DNA from: Mycteria americana
Lineage: Eukaryota; Chordata; Aves; Ciconiiformes; Ciconiidae
Length of the DNA: 64,000 nt
Reading direction: 5' to 3'
Assembly: GCF_035582795.1 (NCBI RefSeq)
Contig: NC_134390.1
Coordinates: forward strand, 1,999,560-2,063,559
The notes below the pieces were generated by a model, which saw only the letters and a list, made by a program, of their open reading frames with translations, had not been told where the DNA came from and ran no database searches. Positions 1-11,254 of the stretch are shown here, piece by piece. Position numbers and translations under genes: made by a program. Position 1 is the first letter of the stretch; each line of letters starts with the position of its first letter.

Positions 1-5
1 CGCAG
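1..5 (+). other. TMBIM6: Probable 3' end of a noncoding TMBIM6 first exon
   Basis: The window opens with CGCAG followed at once by GTGAGG, a good splice donor. The next splice acceptor on this strand is just before base 1600, 48 bases upstream of the TMBIM6 start codon. TMBIM6 normally has a noncoding first exon, so these bases are probably its end. The rest of the exon and the promoter lie outside the window. Confidence 0.4.
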
Positions 6-116
6 GTGAGGGCTGGGGGGACCGCGGCGGCGGGGGGGTCCGGCCCGGCCTCGGGGGTCCCCGCCGCCCCCCGGGGCCCTCGCGGCGCCTGCGGGCCCCG
101 GGCAGCCCCCCCGCCC

Positions 117-275
117 CATCAGGCCTCGTCCCGGAGGGGCCCGGCCTGGGCCAGCTCCTGCCCCCCCCACCAGGCCTCACCCCGGGGGGCCCGGGCGGCT
201 CCTGCCCCCCCAGCAGGCCTCGCCCCGGGGGGACGCGGCCTGGGCAGCTCCCGCCCCCCCCCCAGGCCTCGCTGC
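117..275. repeat. Tandem repeat of about 50 bp in TMBIM6 intron 1
   Basis: A unit that begins CAGGCCTC, runs through a CCCCGGGG-type core and ends in a C run recurs at about 119, 171, 213 and 264. There are three to four imperfect copies. It lies inside the presumed first intron of TMBIM6. Confidence 0.6.
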
Positions 276-1599
276 GGTGTGGGGGGGGGGTTGTACAGGC
301 GGGTCTGGCCCCCCGTGGGGGGCTCCCTCTGGTTCCAGGGGGCTGCAGCGGGGTGGGAGCCGGGGCGAGGCCCCCTCGGCGGCGCCCGCAGGGGAAGCGG
401 GCCGTTGCTGGCGGGCCCGGGGCAGTGCCAGTGCCAGGGCCGGGCCCGGGTGCAGGCGCCGGTGGGTAAAGGTCGGCCAGCAGCGACGGTCCCGGTTACC
501 CATTGACGACAGCGCCCGGCAGCCGCCCTCGGGCCACCGACCGGCACAAGCGAAACCGAAACGGCTCCGGCCCGGTCTCACGTCACTCGTGCCAAGTGAA
601 GGGCTGCTGTCCCGGCTCCCTGGCCCCGCTGAGGGAGGCCCGGGTCCTTCTGCCGTCCCGGGAGCCGGGACCCACCTGCCGCCTCCGTGGGGAGAGCAGG
701 CCCTGCCTGATGAAACTCGCTGTCACAGCCGCCTGCCACGCCGGGGGAGGCCGTCGCGCACCTCCGCAGCCACCACACCCCGCCCAGAGCCAGCTTCCCC
801 ATTGCCTTGTGCAACCCCCGGCGAGGCCGCGGGGCAGCAGCCTCTGCTTCTGCCCCGCCGTGAGGCCGAGCCAGGAGGTCCCCGTTGGCGTGGCGGCACC
901 GGCCCAGTGACAACTGAGCTCTCCCTGTCCCAGTGCTGGGGCGAAAGCAGCGCAGCCCTGGGCAAGGCCGGCGGGCGCAGGGGTTCGTGCCGGTGTGGCA
1001 GGAGGTGACCCTGGGCTGTCCCCTCCGCCAGGGTGGCCGGTTGACAGCCCCGCAGCCCCTCGGGCTCCGTCTGCCCCGGCCTGCTCAGTCCCTTCCACCC
1101 CTGGGGGACAGGCGGCTCGTGCCACTTGCTGGGCTGGTCGGGCTCCGGCAGGTGCCAGGGTAAACAGTGCTGGCCGAGCCAGCCGGACCAGAGGCTCACG
1201 GAGGGGACGAAGCAGGAAGGGGCGAGGAGGAGGAGGAGGCCCTGCAGGGAGCCTCGCGCTGCCGGAGCCTTCTCTGGGGACGTCATTACGGGCGCTAATA
1301 GCAGCCTGGCACAAAGACGCTTTCCAGCTGCCGGCAGTGCTCCCGTGGGGTCGGGGCCTCCCCGGGGGCAGCCCCGGTCTCGCAACAGCCCGCAACGCTT
1401 GCACCAGCTGAGTGAGGAGGGCTCCGGCGCCCGGCCGGCACAGAGCGTGGCAGATCCCAAGCAGCCCGCGGCTCCTGCCGCTCGCTCCGCGCGGGACGGG
1501 CAGGTCCTCGGCTCGCACTGAGCTCCTCCGCCGCGTGGCGGGAGCTTTGGGAGCACGGGAGGGCTCCGGCGTCCCCCTGACCCACCTCCCCTCTTGCAG
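276..1599 (+). other. Remainder of TMBIM6 intron 1, no gene seen
   Basis: This stretch is GC-rich intronic sequence ending in a pyrimidine-rich acceptor (CTCTTGCAG before base 1600). The open frames on both strands have no recognisable domain and I treat them as chance products of high GC. No repeat or RNA gene was recognised. Confidence 0.5.
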
Positions 1600-1647
1600 C
1601 TTGCACCCCTGCGAAGCGGCCGGCGGGCCCACTCCCAACCCGGCACC

Positions 1648-3190
1648 ATGAATGTCTTCGACCGAAACATCAACTTTGACGCCCTCTTCAAGTTCTCCCA
1701 CATGTGAGTAACGCCTCGGGCAGGCCGAGCTCGAGTGGGGGGGTTCACGGGGGGGGCTGTGCCCAGCCTCACCACCGCCCCCTCGCCCGCAGCTCGGCCT
1801 CCACCCAGGAGCACCTGAAGAGGGTCTACGCCAGCTTCGCCCTCTGCATGTTCGTGGCGGCCGCGGGGGCCTACATCAATGTGGTGACCCACCTCTTCCA
1901 GGTGAGGGGCCTTTGGGGCGTCGCGGGGGGCCCCCACACTCACACCCCTCTGCCCGCGCCGCCCCGGTGAGGCAATGCCGGGCCCCCATCTGCCTCTCAC
2001 CCCACAGTTCAGCCTCCTGACCGGCCTGGGCGCCCTGGGGCTGATGATCTGGCTGACGGCCACCCCGCACAGCCGGGAGACGGAGCAGAAGAGGCTGGGG
2101 ATGCTGGCCGGCTTCGCCTTCCTGACAGGTAGGTGGGTGCCGGGGACCCTCCTGAGTCCCGTGGGACCCCGAGCCCCGGGGAGGGGGGGGACGAGGGCCC
2201 TGACACAGCACCCACCGGCTCCGAAGTGGCTCCGGTGACACCCCGCTCTGTCCTTCCAGGCATCAACCTGGGGCCCCTCCTGGAAATGTGCATCTCCATC
2301 AACCCCAGGTAGGAGCGTGATCCCCCCCCAGCCACCCCCCGCCGACCCCCCCAGGCCCCCTTCACCCCCTCTCCTCTCTCCTAGCATCATCCCCACCGCC
2401 TTCCTGGGCACCGCCACCATCTTCGCCTGCTTCTCGCTGAGCGCCCTGTACGCCCGGCGCCGCAGCTTCCTCTACCTGGGAGGTGAGGGGGGCCGGGGGG
2501 GGGGCCCACAGGGGGCTGGGGGGCTCCCTGCACGGGGCGGGGGGCACCCCACGGCAGAGCCGGGGCCGGCCCTCACTCCCTGCCCTCTCCCCGCAGGTTT
2601 CCTGCTCTCCGGCCTCACCTTGATGCTTCTCTCCTCCCTGGTTAACGCCTTCGTGGGATCCACTTGGCTCTTCACGGTGAGTCCCCTCCTGTCCGCCAGG
2701 ACGCTGCGGAGGACAGATGGACAGACGGACGTCAGCTCGCGCCGGTGACGCCAACTCGGGGCCGTCCCCACCTAACGTCCCCTCTCCCTCCCGCAGGCCA
2801 ACCTCTACCTGGGGCTGATGATCATGTGCGGCTTCGTGCTCTTCGACACGCAGCTCATCATCGAGAAGGCGGAGAGCGGGGACAAGGATTACATCTGGTG
2901 GGTGCCGGGGCTGGGGGGGGCGGCAGGGGACACGGGGACACGGGCCGGGCCCCCCTGAGCGCGTCCCTCTGTCCCCGCAGGCACTGCGTCGATCTCTTCC
3001 TCGACTTCGTCAACATCTTCCGGGAGCTGCTGATGATCCTGGGCATGACCGAGGTGGGTGACGGTCCCCCGGGCATGGCCGGGGGGGGACAGCCCTGCCC
3101 CTCGGTGACACGGGGAGGGACGGGGGCCACGGACCCGGCCGTGACCGGCCGCCTCTCCTCTTGCAGAACAAGAAGAAGGAGAAGAAGTGA
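1648..3190 (+). CDS. TMBIM6: TMBIM6 (Bax inhibitor-1), 236 aa, nine coding exons
   Basis: Bax inhibitor-1 is a multipass ER membrane protein that acts as a pH-sensitive calcium leak and restrains ER-stress cell death. Coding exons are 1648-1703, 1793-1901, 2008-2128, 2260-2308, 2385-2482, 2597-2676, 2797-2897, 2981-3053 and 3167-3190. All junctions are GT-AG and the frame closes at 236 residues, against 237 in human. The start codon follows an acceptor before base 1600 and gives the family N-terminus [18 protein letters not shown]. Hydrophobic segments follow in order, including [31 protein letters not shown] and [16 protein letters not shown]. The ER-facing hallmark [13 protein letters not shown] and the loop [14 protein letters not shown] are present. 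The C-terminus is the basic cytosolic tail NKKKEKK. Introns are 70-130 bp, typical of a compact microchromosome gene. The coding region looks intact. Confidence 0.97.
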
Positions 3191-3265
3191 AGCGGCTCCA
3201 GGCCGAGGTGGAGCTGTCCCCATCCAGTCCCCGTCCCCACCCCGTCCCCGTCCCCTCTCCGATTC

Positions 3266-3271
3266 ATTAAA
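3266..3271 (+). terminator. TMBIM6: Proximal TMBIM6 poly(A) signal (ATTAAA)
   Basis: ATTAAA lies 75 bases after the TMBIM6 stop codon and is followed by a GT-rich stretch. It is a plausible proximal polyadenylation site that would give a very short 3'UTR. Confidence 0.5.
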
Positions 3272-3776
3272 GGGGTTGCGCTTTGCTGCCGATGAAAAGC
3301 AGCCCAGAAGCTTTCGCACCTTGTGGGTTTTTCTCTCGTTTAGCTTTTCTTTGATTAGAAACCGGCCAATTTGCGGATCCTGCTGGACTTTGGCTCCCCC
3401 CCCTTCCCCGACCCCGCTCCCCCCCCCCGCCCCCAGAGCCCGCGTCCCTCGGGGTTATCGTCGACACGTGAGCTTTCTGTAGAGGTTTCTCCACGTCCCC
3501 GCTGCACCCTTGTGCCAGCAGCCGGGGCGTTATCCCCCCACCCCGGCGGCCGTGGGCCCCCCTATGCAGGCTGGGGGGGGAGTGGGGGGGTCGGTGGGAC
3601 CCCCTGAAGCCAAACCCGACGGAGGAGCCTCTCCTTTAGCACCAGTGCCAAGAAATACAACGGAAAAGAAAACGGATCTGCTGGGGGGGCCGTCCGGCGG
3701 GGCCGCGGGGACGAAGGTGTTTTGATTCCGAGCTCTCCCCATCCCGCCGCCGCCTCTTTGTACACCGGGATGATTC

Positions 3777-3782
3777 AATAAA
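3777..3782 (+). terminator. TMBIM6: Distal TMBIM6 poly(A) signal (AATAAA)
   Basis: A canonical AATAAA lies about 590 bases after the stop codon. It would give a 3'UTR of about 0.6 kb ending near 3800, facing the 3' end of NCKAP5L. Confidence 0.6.
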
Positions 3783-3906
3783 ACGCTCAGACTTGAACCT
3801 CTCGGCCCCCTCCCTCCCTCCCTGCCTGCCTCGGGCAGGATGCGGCCGACGCAGAGACGACAGCGGCTGCACAATAACGTATATAAATAAACCGGGGGAG
3901 GGCGGC

Positions 3907-3912
3907 TTTATT
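3907..3912 (-). terminator. NCKAP5L: NCKAP5L poly(A) signal
   Basis: TTTATT on the plus strand reads AATAAA on the minus strand, about 200 bases past the NCKAP5L stop codon. It is the only canonical signal there and lies 125 bp from the opposing TMBIM6 signal. Confidence 0.7.
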
Positions 3913-4113
3913 GAGTTAAAAACCCGGCGGGGGGGGCTGTACACTGCGATAGCACCATCAGAGAGAGCCGGGCGCAGGGGGGACGGGGCACCGGGACCCC
4001 CCCCCCGCCCCGGGCAGCACCCCCAGACCGGGGCTGGGGAAGCGGGGGGGCAGCGGGGTGCGGGGGGGGGACACACACACGGGCGGAAGACGTGCGAGTG
4101 CGGCCGGGGGGGC

Positions 4114-7100
4114 TCAGCCCTGGCTGCCGCAGGAGGAGAGGCTGTCGTAGAGGGAGTCGCTGAGCGACTCGGAGTGCTCCAGCCCCGGGGGGCCGTGTCC
4201 CCCGTCCCGCGACCGGGCCTCCGTGCTGCCCTCGTCCCCCACGTCCGAGGCGCTGGGCGTCCGGCTGCTGCTGGCGCTCAGGGTGGGGGGCAGCGGCGGG
4301 GGGGCCTCCGGGGACGCCCCTCGATGTCCCGCCGGGCCGCACGCGGGTGCCTGGGGAGGGACAGCGGGGTGGGGTGGGGGTGTCACTCTGCCCCCCGCTC
4401 CGTGCCAATGCCAGTTACACCCCAGGGCTGGGGGGGGTGGTCCTATAGCCCCCCCCCCCCCTTACCAGTGTGGGACAGTGCAGCCCCTCCAGCCCCCTGG
4501 GGGGGGAGAGGAAGGGGTCGGCAGTGCCGCAGGCTTTGGCGTTGGGGAAAGTCCAGTTCTTGCTCTGCTGGACGCGCCGCGGCTTCCCGGCGTCGTCACC
4601 GGCGTCTGCGGGAAAGGGGGGGGGGGTCAGTGCTGGCCTGCAGGGCCCCCCCCTCCCGCCACGACCCCCACCTCCCCACCGGGTGCACGTGCACCCTTGC
4701 ACAAGCATTGGGTGCCCACCCGGCACCATCACCGGGGCCTTGCACGCCCGTGGCACACAGCACGGGAGGACACCGACCTTGGGGACCGGCGCGGTGGCCG
4801 TGCGGGCCGGGGGGGGCTGGGGGGCGGCACGCCGGGGCGCTCCGGTGTTTGCCAGCCACCAGCAGCTCCTCCGCGCTGGGCACCTCCCGCTCCAGCGTCC
4901 GGGCCTTGCGCGGCACTTTGGTGATGGCAGGCGGCCGCGCCGGTACGGCACCGGGCAGCGGCTCAGGGCGGCCCCGCGGTTTGGGGGTGCTCTTGGCGGG
5001 GACCCCCCCGTAGTCGGGTGGCGGGAAGGTCCCGATCCCACTGTCCAGCGTCCGCGTCAGCGACCCGCAGGCTGCCGGCACAAGCGGAGGCGTCAGTGCC
5101 AGGGGGTCCACCCCGGTGGCCCCCTCCCCGCCGTATCCCTCCCCTCCCGGCACCCCCTCACCGGCGAAGTGCTGCGACGTCCCCGACTCGGACAAGCTCT
5201 CGTCTGACGGCAGCTCGTCCCGGAGCCCCACGTCGGGCACCTGCAGCAGGAGGGAGAGGGTGAGTGGCCGTGGGGTGTCCCCCCCCCCCCGGATAGGGCA
5301 CCCGGCCGGTGGTGGTGATGGGGGGGGTCCTCACCTTGTCGGGGGGCTCCCGCAGGTGCCCTACGATGCCGTTGCGGGGCGGGCGGCAGAGCCGGGGGTC
5401 TTTGGCATCGGGGGGGACCCGGCGAAGGTCATGCAGCTCCCGCTTGTGCTCCAGGCGGCTCTCGTAGGGCACGTCCTTCCCGTCCACCCTGGGGACGACG
5501 CCACGTCAGGGTGGGCTGCGGGGGCACCCGCCACTCTCATTCCCCCCCACCCCACCCCCACCCCCCCCCGGCCCCTGGGCCACCGCTGACCTGTCGAGCA
5601 GCTGCTGCATGAAGGTCTCGGCCGTCACCTCCTGGTACATCACCGGGAGGTGGCCGGGGCCGCGGGGGGGCCCACGCGGGCGCCCCTTCTCCAGCGCCAG
5701 CCCCTGCAGAAAGGCGTGCTCCTCCCGCAGCGCCTTGCGCAGATCCTCCGCCTTCTCCATCAGCTTCGAGATGTTGAGGCTCTCGGCTTCCAGCTTGCGA
5801 GCGGCCAACTTGACCTCCCGGCGCAGGGGAGCCGGCGTCCCGGCCCACTCCCGGCCACGGCTGCCGTCGCCGCGACGGCTCAGAGCCGGCAGCTTGCTGC
5901 GCCGCAGCCCGAACCAGCTGGCCAAGCCGCCAGCCGCCTTCCCCTTGGCTTCGCCCACCGGCGCCCGCTCCTGCCCCTGCAGCCGCAGCACGTTCTCCTC
6001 GATGCCCTTCATCACCTTTTCCTCGATGGCCGAATGCCCGGCAGCGCCCGACGGCGGCCCCGTGCCAGGGGGCTCGGGGGCCGGTGGTGTTTTACGGGGG
6101 ACCCCCGCTGCCTTGGCGCCCGCCGGCTCCTCGCCCCGTGGCGTCCCGGCTTTGCCAGCGCCCGCCTTGGTGGGCAGCTTGGTGGGGCTGCCGTGGGGGC
6201 TGCGGGCGGCCTTGGCGGGGGGCGCTGGGGGGGCCCGCGGTGGGGTCCTGCCACTGGCAGGGCGTCCCTTGCCCCCCGCCTTGCCGGGCTCGCCCATGGA
6301 GCCGGAGGAGTAGCAGCGGGCCAGGGGCTCCCCGCCGTGCGCTGGCTCAGGGTGCTTCAGGCTGCCCCCCAAACCCCCCCGGGGAGGGGGCCGCGGCTCG
6401 GCGCCGTGGCCTCGCTCGGGCCGCCCCGGGCCGGGGGGCTCGCGGCCCTCGGCCCCCCGCAGCTTGCCCAGGGCAGCCAGGCGCTCCTTGAAGGGCAGGT
6501 AGCCCGGCTCAGGGGGCTTCTTGCCGGGGCGGCGGGAGGGCGCCGAGCCCCCCGTGCCGCAGCGGGCGCTGGAGGGGGAGGCGGCCGCCCGCTCCCCGCT
6601 CCCGGGGGGGCCCGGTGGTCCGGGGGGCTGCTCAGCTGCCTCGTAGGTGCGCGGCAGGGGGAAAGCGGGGGGCTCAGGGGAGCCGGGCTCTGGGGGGGCG
6701 TCGGGGGAGGCGCGGTGGCTGAGCGCCGGCGAGGCCTCGGCGTTGCCGCCGCGGCAGGGGATCTTGGAGGCGCGGGCGAGCTGGGGACTGAGGCGCAGCG
6801 CCCCGGGGGGGGGGGGCAGCTTGAGCACCTTGGGGGGGGAGGGCAGGGGGTCGGCGTCCCCCCCAGGCAAGAGCGGGGCGAAGCCCCCCTCGGGGCTCTC
6901 CTCGCCGGGGGCGTAGAGCCCCAGGAAAGCGGGGTGCTCACCGTGCCGCTGCCGGGGGGGGCCCCCAGGGGCTTCGCCGTTGCGCCGGCAGCACCCCCCC
7001 TCGCCCCGCAGCAGCCGCTCGGCCAAGGCGCTGAGCAGGGCACCCCGCGGCGGCGCAACCTCCTCCGGTGAGGAGCAGGGGCTGCCCTCGGCCCCCCGCC

Positions 7101-9018
7101 ACCCCCCAGCAGCCCCCGGCCCCCGCAGCGGGCAGGGGGTCCAGCCGGGGGCGGCGCAGGGCTCGGGGGAGCCAGGGGAGGCTGGGGAGGGCCCCAGCAG
7201 CGGGTCCGTCTCCTCCAGCTTGCGCAGCACCTCCAGGATCTGGGCTTTCTTCTTGAAGAAGGGGGAGAGGGCGTCCAGGGGGGGGGCGCCGGGGCTGAGC
7301 CCGGGGCTGCCCGACGGCACTGACGGGGTCACCTGCAGGGACCGGGCACCATTCACCCCACCGGCACCCGGGGCTGAGCCCCGTGGCACCGTGGTGGGGC
7401 TGGGAGAGGGGGACGCCCTGGGGACATCACAGGTGGAGGGGACGGAGAGAGGGACGCAGTGGGGCTGGGGACGGGGACACAACGGGGTTGGGGACGGGGG
7501 CCCCGGAGACAAAGGGGATTGGAGCTGGGGACGCCACAGGCGGAGGGGCTCGGAGGGGGGATGCCAGGGGCCCGGAGAAGGGGACACCACAGGCTCAGGG
7601 TCAGGGACACTGCGGGCAGCCGGGCTTGGAGATGCCACAGGCTCGGGGATGGGGACACCATGGAGCCGGGGAAGGGGACAGAGGGGAGGACACCACGGGC
7701 CTGGAAGGCAGGGTGCCACAGGCTTGGGGACACTGCAGGCCTGGAAAAGGCAATCGCCTGAGCTTGGGGAGGGGGATGCCACAGCCCGCAGAGGGGGACA
7801 CTGGAGCAGGGGGGTTTGGAGACACCGGTACCCACCTCCTGCGGGGGGACACAGCGGGCGGGGGGCAGCACGGGGGGCGGCTGCTCAGCGGAGCCCAGCT
7901 GGGGGCTGGCCGGGGCGTCCGGGGGCACCGGCACCGGGTGCAGCGGCAGCTGGAGAGGAGGGAGACGCCGGGTTAAGCTTTGGGGGGGGCTCTGCCCCGT
8001 GACCCCCCCTCCCCCCCCAGCACCGACACGGCCCCGGCCGCACCTGGGGCAGGGATCCGGCCGAGAGCTGCAGCTTCTGCTGGAAGAGGTCGCTCAGCGC
8101 CTGGTTCTGGCGCTCCAGGTCGAAGACGCGTTTCTTCAGCTTGATGCATTCCTCACGCAGGTCCTGGCCGGAGCGGGAGGGAGGGGGGCATCAGCCGGGA
8201 CCCCCCCCCAGTCCCCCTCCAGCCCCCCGTCACCCCCCGACACCCACCTTCTGGTTCAGCAGCGCCTGCACCACATGGTTGGCAACCTGGGGAGCAGAGG
8301 GGGGGGCCTGGGTGGGCTGCGAGGGCACGCGCAGCCCCGCGCCCTGGCACACGCGTGTGCACGCGTGTCCCACGCCCCCCCCCCCGGTACCTCGTCCAGG
8401 CAGCGCTCGTACGTCTCCCGCTGGTTCTCGTTGGCCTGGGCCAGGGCCGAGTTCTCCGCCTGGGGACAGAGCGGGGATGGCTCAGGGGACACGGTAGAGG
8501 GGCATGGGTGCCTGGACCCCCCCCCCCATGGCACCCAGGGGACCCCTCCTCTGCCTGGTGGGACCCCGGGCCACACATGGAGGGACGGGACTGCCCCAGG
8601 AGTGGTGGCACACGAGGGCTATGGAAAGCAGGAAAGTGCTGCCACCCACCGTGGCGTCTGGGCTGCTGGCTCCGTGGCACCGGCCACGGCTGCCTGGCAG
8701 CACTGGCTGCATGATGGCAGTGGCCACGGCTGTATGGTGGCCATGGCTGCATGGTAGTACTGGCCACGGCTGCCCGAAGGCAATGGCCACGGCTGCCTGG
8801 TGGCCCTAGTTTCTGGTGGCCCTAGTTTCTGGTGGCCATGGCTGCCCAGTGGCACGAGCCACGGGTGCCTGGTGGTCCCAGCTCTCGGTGGCCCTGGTTG
8901 CCGGCCCTCGCCATACCTCCAGCTCCCGCAGCCGCTGCAGGAGCTCATGGCTGGTGCCCGTCTCGCCGAGCGCCGTGGGGCTCCCGTCTCCCGGCGCCTC
9001 GGCCACGCTCTCCGACAT
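4114..9018 (-). CDS. NCKAP5L: NCKAP5L (NCK-associated protein 5-like / Cep169), 1029 aa
   Basis: This is a cytoskeletal protein of centrosomes and growing microtubule ends. Coding exons in transcript order are 9018-8917, 8459-8391, 8286-8248, 8163-8044, 7949-7836, 7332-5591, 5488-5335, 5240-5162, 5071-4778, 4605-4466 and 4350-4114. The first acceptor is at 9024 and the phases close to 1029 residues; the human protein is about 1330, so the low-complexity middle is shorter here. Residues about 20-130 form a heptad-rich coiled coil (LQRLRELEAENSALAQ to RVFDLERQNQALSDLF). The long exon is Pro/Gly/Ser-rich and holds an EB1-type SxIP motif (ASKIP, near residue 335), as expected for Cep169. The C-terminal part keeps blocks such as MQQLLDR, VPYESRLEHKRELHDLRR and RTLDSGIGTF. 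The 4778 donor (GTCGGT) is the weakest junction. Expression and real isoforms cannot be judged from DNA. Confidence 0.93.
7385..7830. repeat. GGGGACA-type minisatellite in an NCKAP5L intron
   Basis: This intron (7333-7835) is a string of imperfect units of 15-30 bases built on GGGGACACCA, GGCTCGGG and related words. The purine-rich strand is the plus strand. No gene is present. Confidence 0.65.
8660..8905. repeat. GGTGGCC/CACGGCTGC minisatellite in an NCKAP5L intron
   Basis: Short imperfect repeats of GGCCACGGCTGC, GGTGGCCATGG and CTAGTTTCTGGTGGCC fill most of the intron between 8460 and 8916. CCCTAGTTTCTGGTGG occurs twice in direct tandem. Confidence 0.65.
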
Positions 9019-9111
9019 CGCTGGCTGCAGGGGGACACGCATCAGGCCGGGGTCCCTGCTGGCCCCTGCCCGGTGTCCCCCGGCCCGCGGCACCGCCAGG
9101 ACCCCCCTTAC

Positions 9112-9153
9112 CTCGCTCAGGACGTCCCCAGCCCTGTCCCTCCGCGGTGTCAC
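9112..9153 (-). other. NCKAP5L: NCKAP5L 5'UTR exon
   Basis: On the minus strand this 42-base segment has an acceptor (CTGCAG at its upper edge) and a strong donor (GAG then GTAAGG). It sits one short intron upstream of the exon with the start codon. It is open in the coding frame but lacks a start codon, so I take it as untranslated. Confidence 0.55.
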
Positions 9154-9317
9154 CTGCAGCGGAGAAGAGGGCTGAGGGGGGGACGGAGCCTCGCGGGGGC
9201 CTGGGGCCGAGCCCCGACCCCACCAGCACCGGCACCGGCGCCACCGGGAGCCCTCCCGCAGCCCAGCCCCCCATGCCCCTTCCCGGAGTGTGCAGGGACC
9301 CTGGGACCAGCCCCAGC

Positions 9318-9402
9318 CCCGGGGCACCGGGATGCGCAGCACCCCCGGGACCGGCACCGGGGCACCGGGATGCGCGGCACCCGGTGCACGGGACCCCCGG
9401 GG
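9318..9402. repeat. Two-copy direct repeat, about 45 bp
   Basis: GGGGCACCGGGATGCGC occurs twice about 40 bases apart inside a GC-rich intron of NCKAP5L. Only two to three units are present. Confidence 0.5.
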
Positions 9403-9622
9403 TGCAGACGGGCCCCCCCCCCCAGCTCTAGCTCCGGTGCCGGACACCCCGCTTCCCCCGGGGCTCCCCCCGCCGCCGGTGCCGGTGCCTCCCCGCGCCG
9501 CTCAGCCCCGTGCGCGCCGGAACAGGGGCCGGCCCCGAGCACCGGCCCCGAGCACCGAGCACCGGGCCCCGGCCCGGGCCCCCCACGCCGCGCTCCCGCC
9601 CCCGCCCCCGCCGCGCACTCAC

Positions 9623-9800
9623 GCCCGGGGCTCCCGGCGGCGCCGCCCGTCCCCGCTCAGCGCGGCCCCGGGGCCGGTCCCGGCGGCGGCGGCGGCTCCA
9701 TCCCTCCCCGGCCCGGCCGCGCTATTGTTGGGAGGCGGCGGCGGCCCGGCTCCGCCTTCCCGTCGCGGCCGGGGAGGAGCCGGGGCCGCCGCCACCGCCC
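9623..9800 (-). promoter_or_regulatory. NCKAP5L: Candidate proximal promoter and first exon of NCKAP5L (CpG-rich)
   Basis: The minus strand has a donor GGC/GTGAGT with the exon ending at 9623. Upstream of it, toward higher coordinates, is a CpG-dense block that includes GGCGGCGGCGG runs. This fits a noncoding first exon starting near 9730. The start site is inferred, not seen. Confidence 0.4.
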
Positions 9801-9839
9801 CCGGTGCGCGGCTCCGCCAGCGCCAGCCCCGGGCAGGGA

Positions 9840-10080
9840 GCACCGGGGAGCCGGCACGGGCGGGCCGGGGCACCGGGGACCCCCGGGAGAGGCCGCACCG
9901 GGACATCGGGCATCCCGGGAGAGGGAGCACCGGGCCTCCCCATGTGGCACCGGGCACCCCTGGGGGCACAGGGCACCCCACGGAGACGGACCCCCCTGGG
10001 GCACCCAGCACCCTTTGGAGAGGGACCCCCAGGAGCCTGGGCACCCTTCGGGGAGGGCCCCGGGGCTCCGGGCATGGAGC
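9840..10080. repeat. Imperfect GGGCACC(GGGGA)-type repeats
   Basis: Words such as GCACCGGG, GGGAGAGG and GGGCACCC recur at intervals of 20-40 bases. The array is degenerate and merges into ordinary GC-rich sequence. Confidence 0.45.
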
Positions 10081-11254
10081 CGTGCCGTGGGGCCAGGCCG
10101 TGGCCCCCACCCTGCACCCCAGGAGCCAGGCAGGGGTCGGGGTTCACACGGGGCCACGGGGCCCCGGCTCACCCAGAGCCCACGGTGGCGATGCCCGGCG
10201 CCCCGGCGGGGGGTTCAGCGGCACGGGGGGAACCGGAGGGGACCGGGGGTGATGGAGGTGATGAGGCCAAGAGGGAGGTCACTGCAAGCAGGCGAGGTCG
10301 GGGCGCGTGCAGCGCTCGTGACAGCCCCGTCCCCCGCCGGGGACCCCGCGTGGCTGCCCCATGGGTGGGAGCACTGGGGGCCAGCGGATGGCCCCGGAGC
10401 AAACTCTGCCGCCTTCTCCCACCCAACACGACAGCGGCAAAAATAACCGGAGCGCCGGTATTTACAGCCCTGCTCGGCGCAGCGGGGACGGGCACAGAGA
10501 GGGGCTGCGGGATGCTCCCCGCGTCCCCACCAAGCCCCGAGCTGGCCGTCCCCAACCCGATGGGCTGCGTGACCTTGGCCACACGCCGTAGGACCCCGCT
10601 GGCACCATGCACAGCAGCGCCGTGCACCCTCGCCGGTACGCGTGGCCGGACCTCGCACGTGCTGTCCCTGTCCCCCTGCAGCCCACGGGACCGGCAGCAA
10701 ACCGAGGTGGGTCCCCAGGGTGGCCCGTGGTGCCCGTGGGCACGTGGGCCCCCCTCACGCTGCCCCCGGCGCAGGAAGCGGCCCTGGGGCCGGCGGCTCC
10801 GGCTGCGTCACGGGGGGAAGTGAGGCTCCGTCTGGAGGGGAAGAGCAGCCCGCGGCCCCCCCAGGCCCCGCCGGCGGGGGATGGCCGGGGGGGCCCCGAC
10901 AGATGGACGGTGTGGCCGTCCCCTCCCCCAGCACGGGGCCCCACGAGGGCAGCACGAGGGTCCCTGTGGGGAGGGGGACGCAGCTCCAGCAGAGCCAGGG
11001 GCACCCGGAGCCCGTGTCCCCCTACCCGGTCCCCCCGGGTCACCCTGGGCCGAGGGACAGCAGCCGCTCGCACCCGCCGCCCCAGGCACGGCGGGGACAC
11101 AGCACGTGCCCAAACCACGCGGCTGTGGACACGCCAGCGCGGCAGGGAACGGTCCCCTGCGCCCGGGTCATCGTCCCACGGCATGGCTGTGACGGGCTGG
11201 CCTTGGCCTGCCCCACGCCAGGGTCCCCACCTCAAGCCCGGGGACATGGGGTGA
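10081..11254. other. Upstream or intron-1 region of NCKAP5L, nothing recognised
   Basis: The sequence is GC-rich, with no splice-bounded open frame, no RNA-like structure and no transposon feature that I could recognise. If the distal first exon at 12116 is used, this is intron; otherwise it is intergenic. Confidence 0.4.

Noticed and set aside
583-2420. Long minus-strand open frames (372 and 565 residues) over the TMBIM6 region
   Set aside because: They are antisense to clear TMBIM6 exons, have no recognisable domain and no splice logic; high GC removes stop codons by chance.
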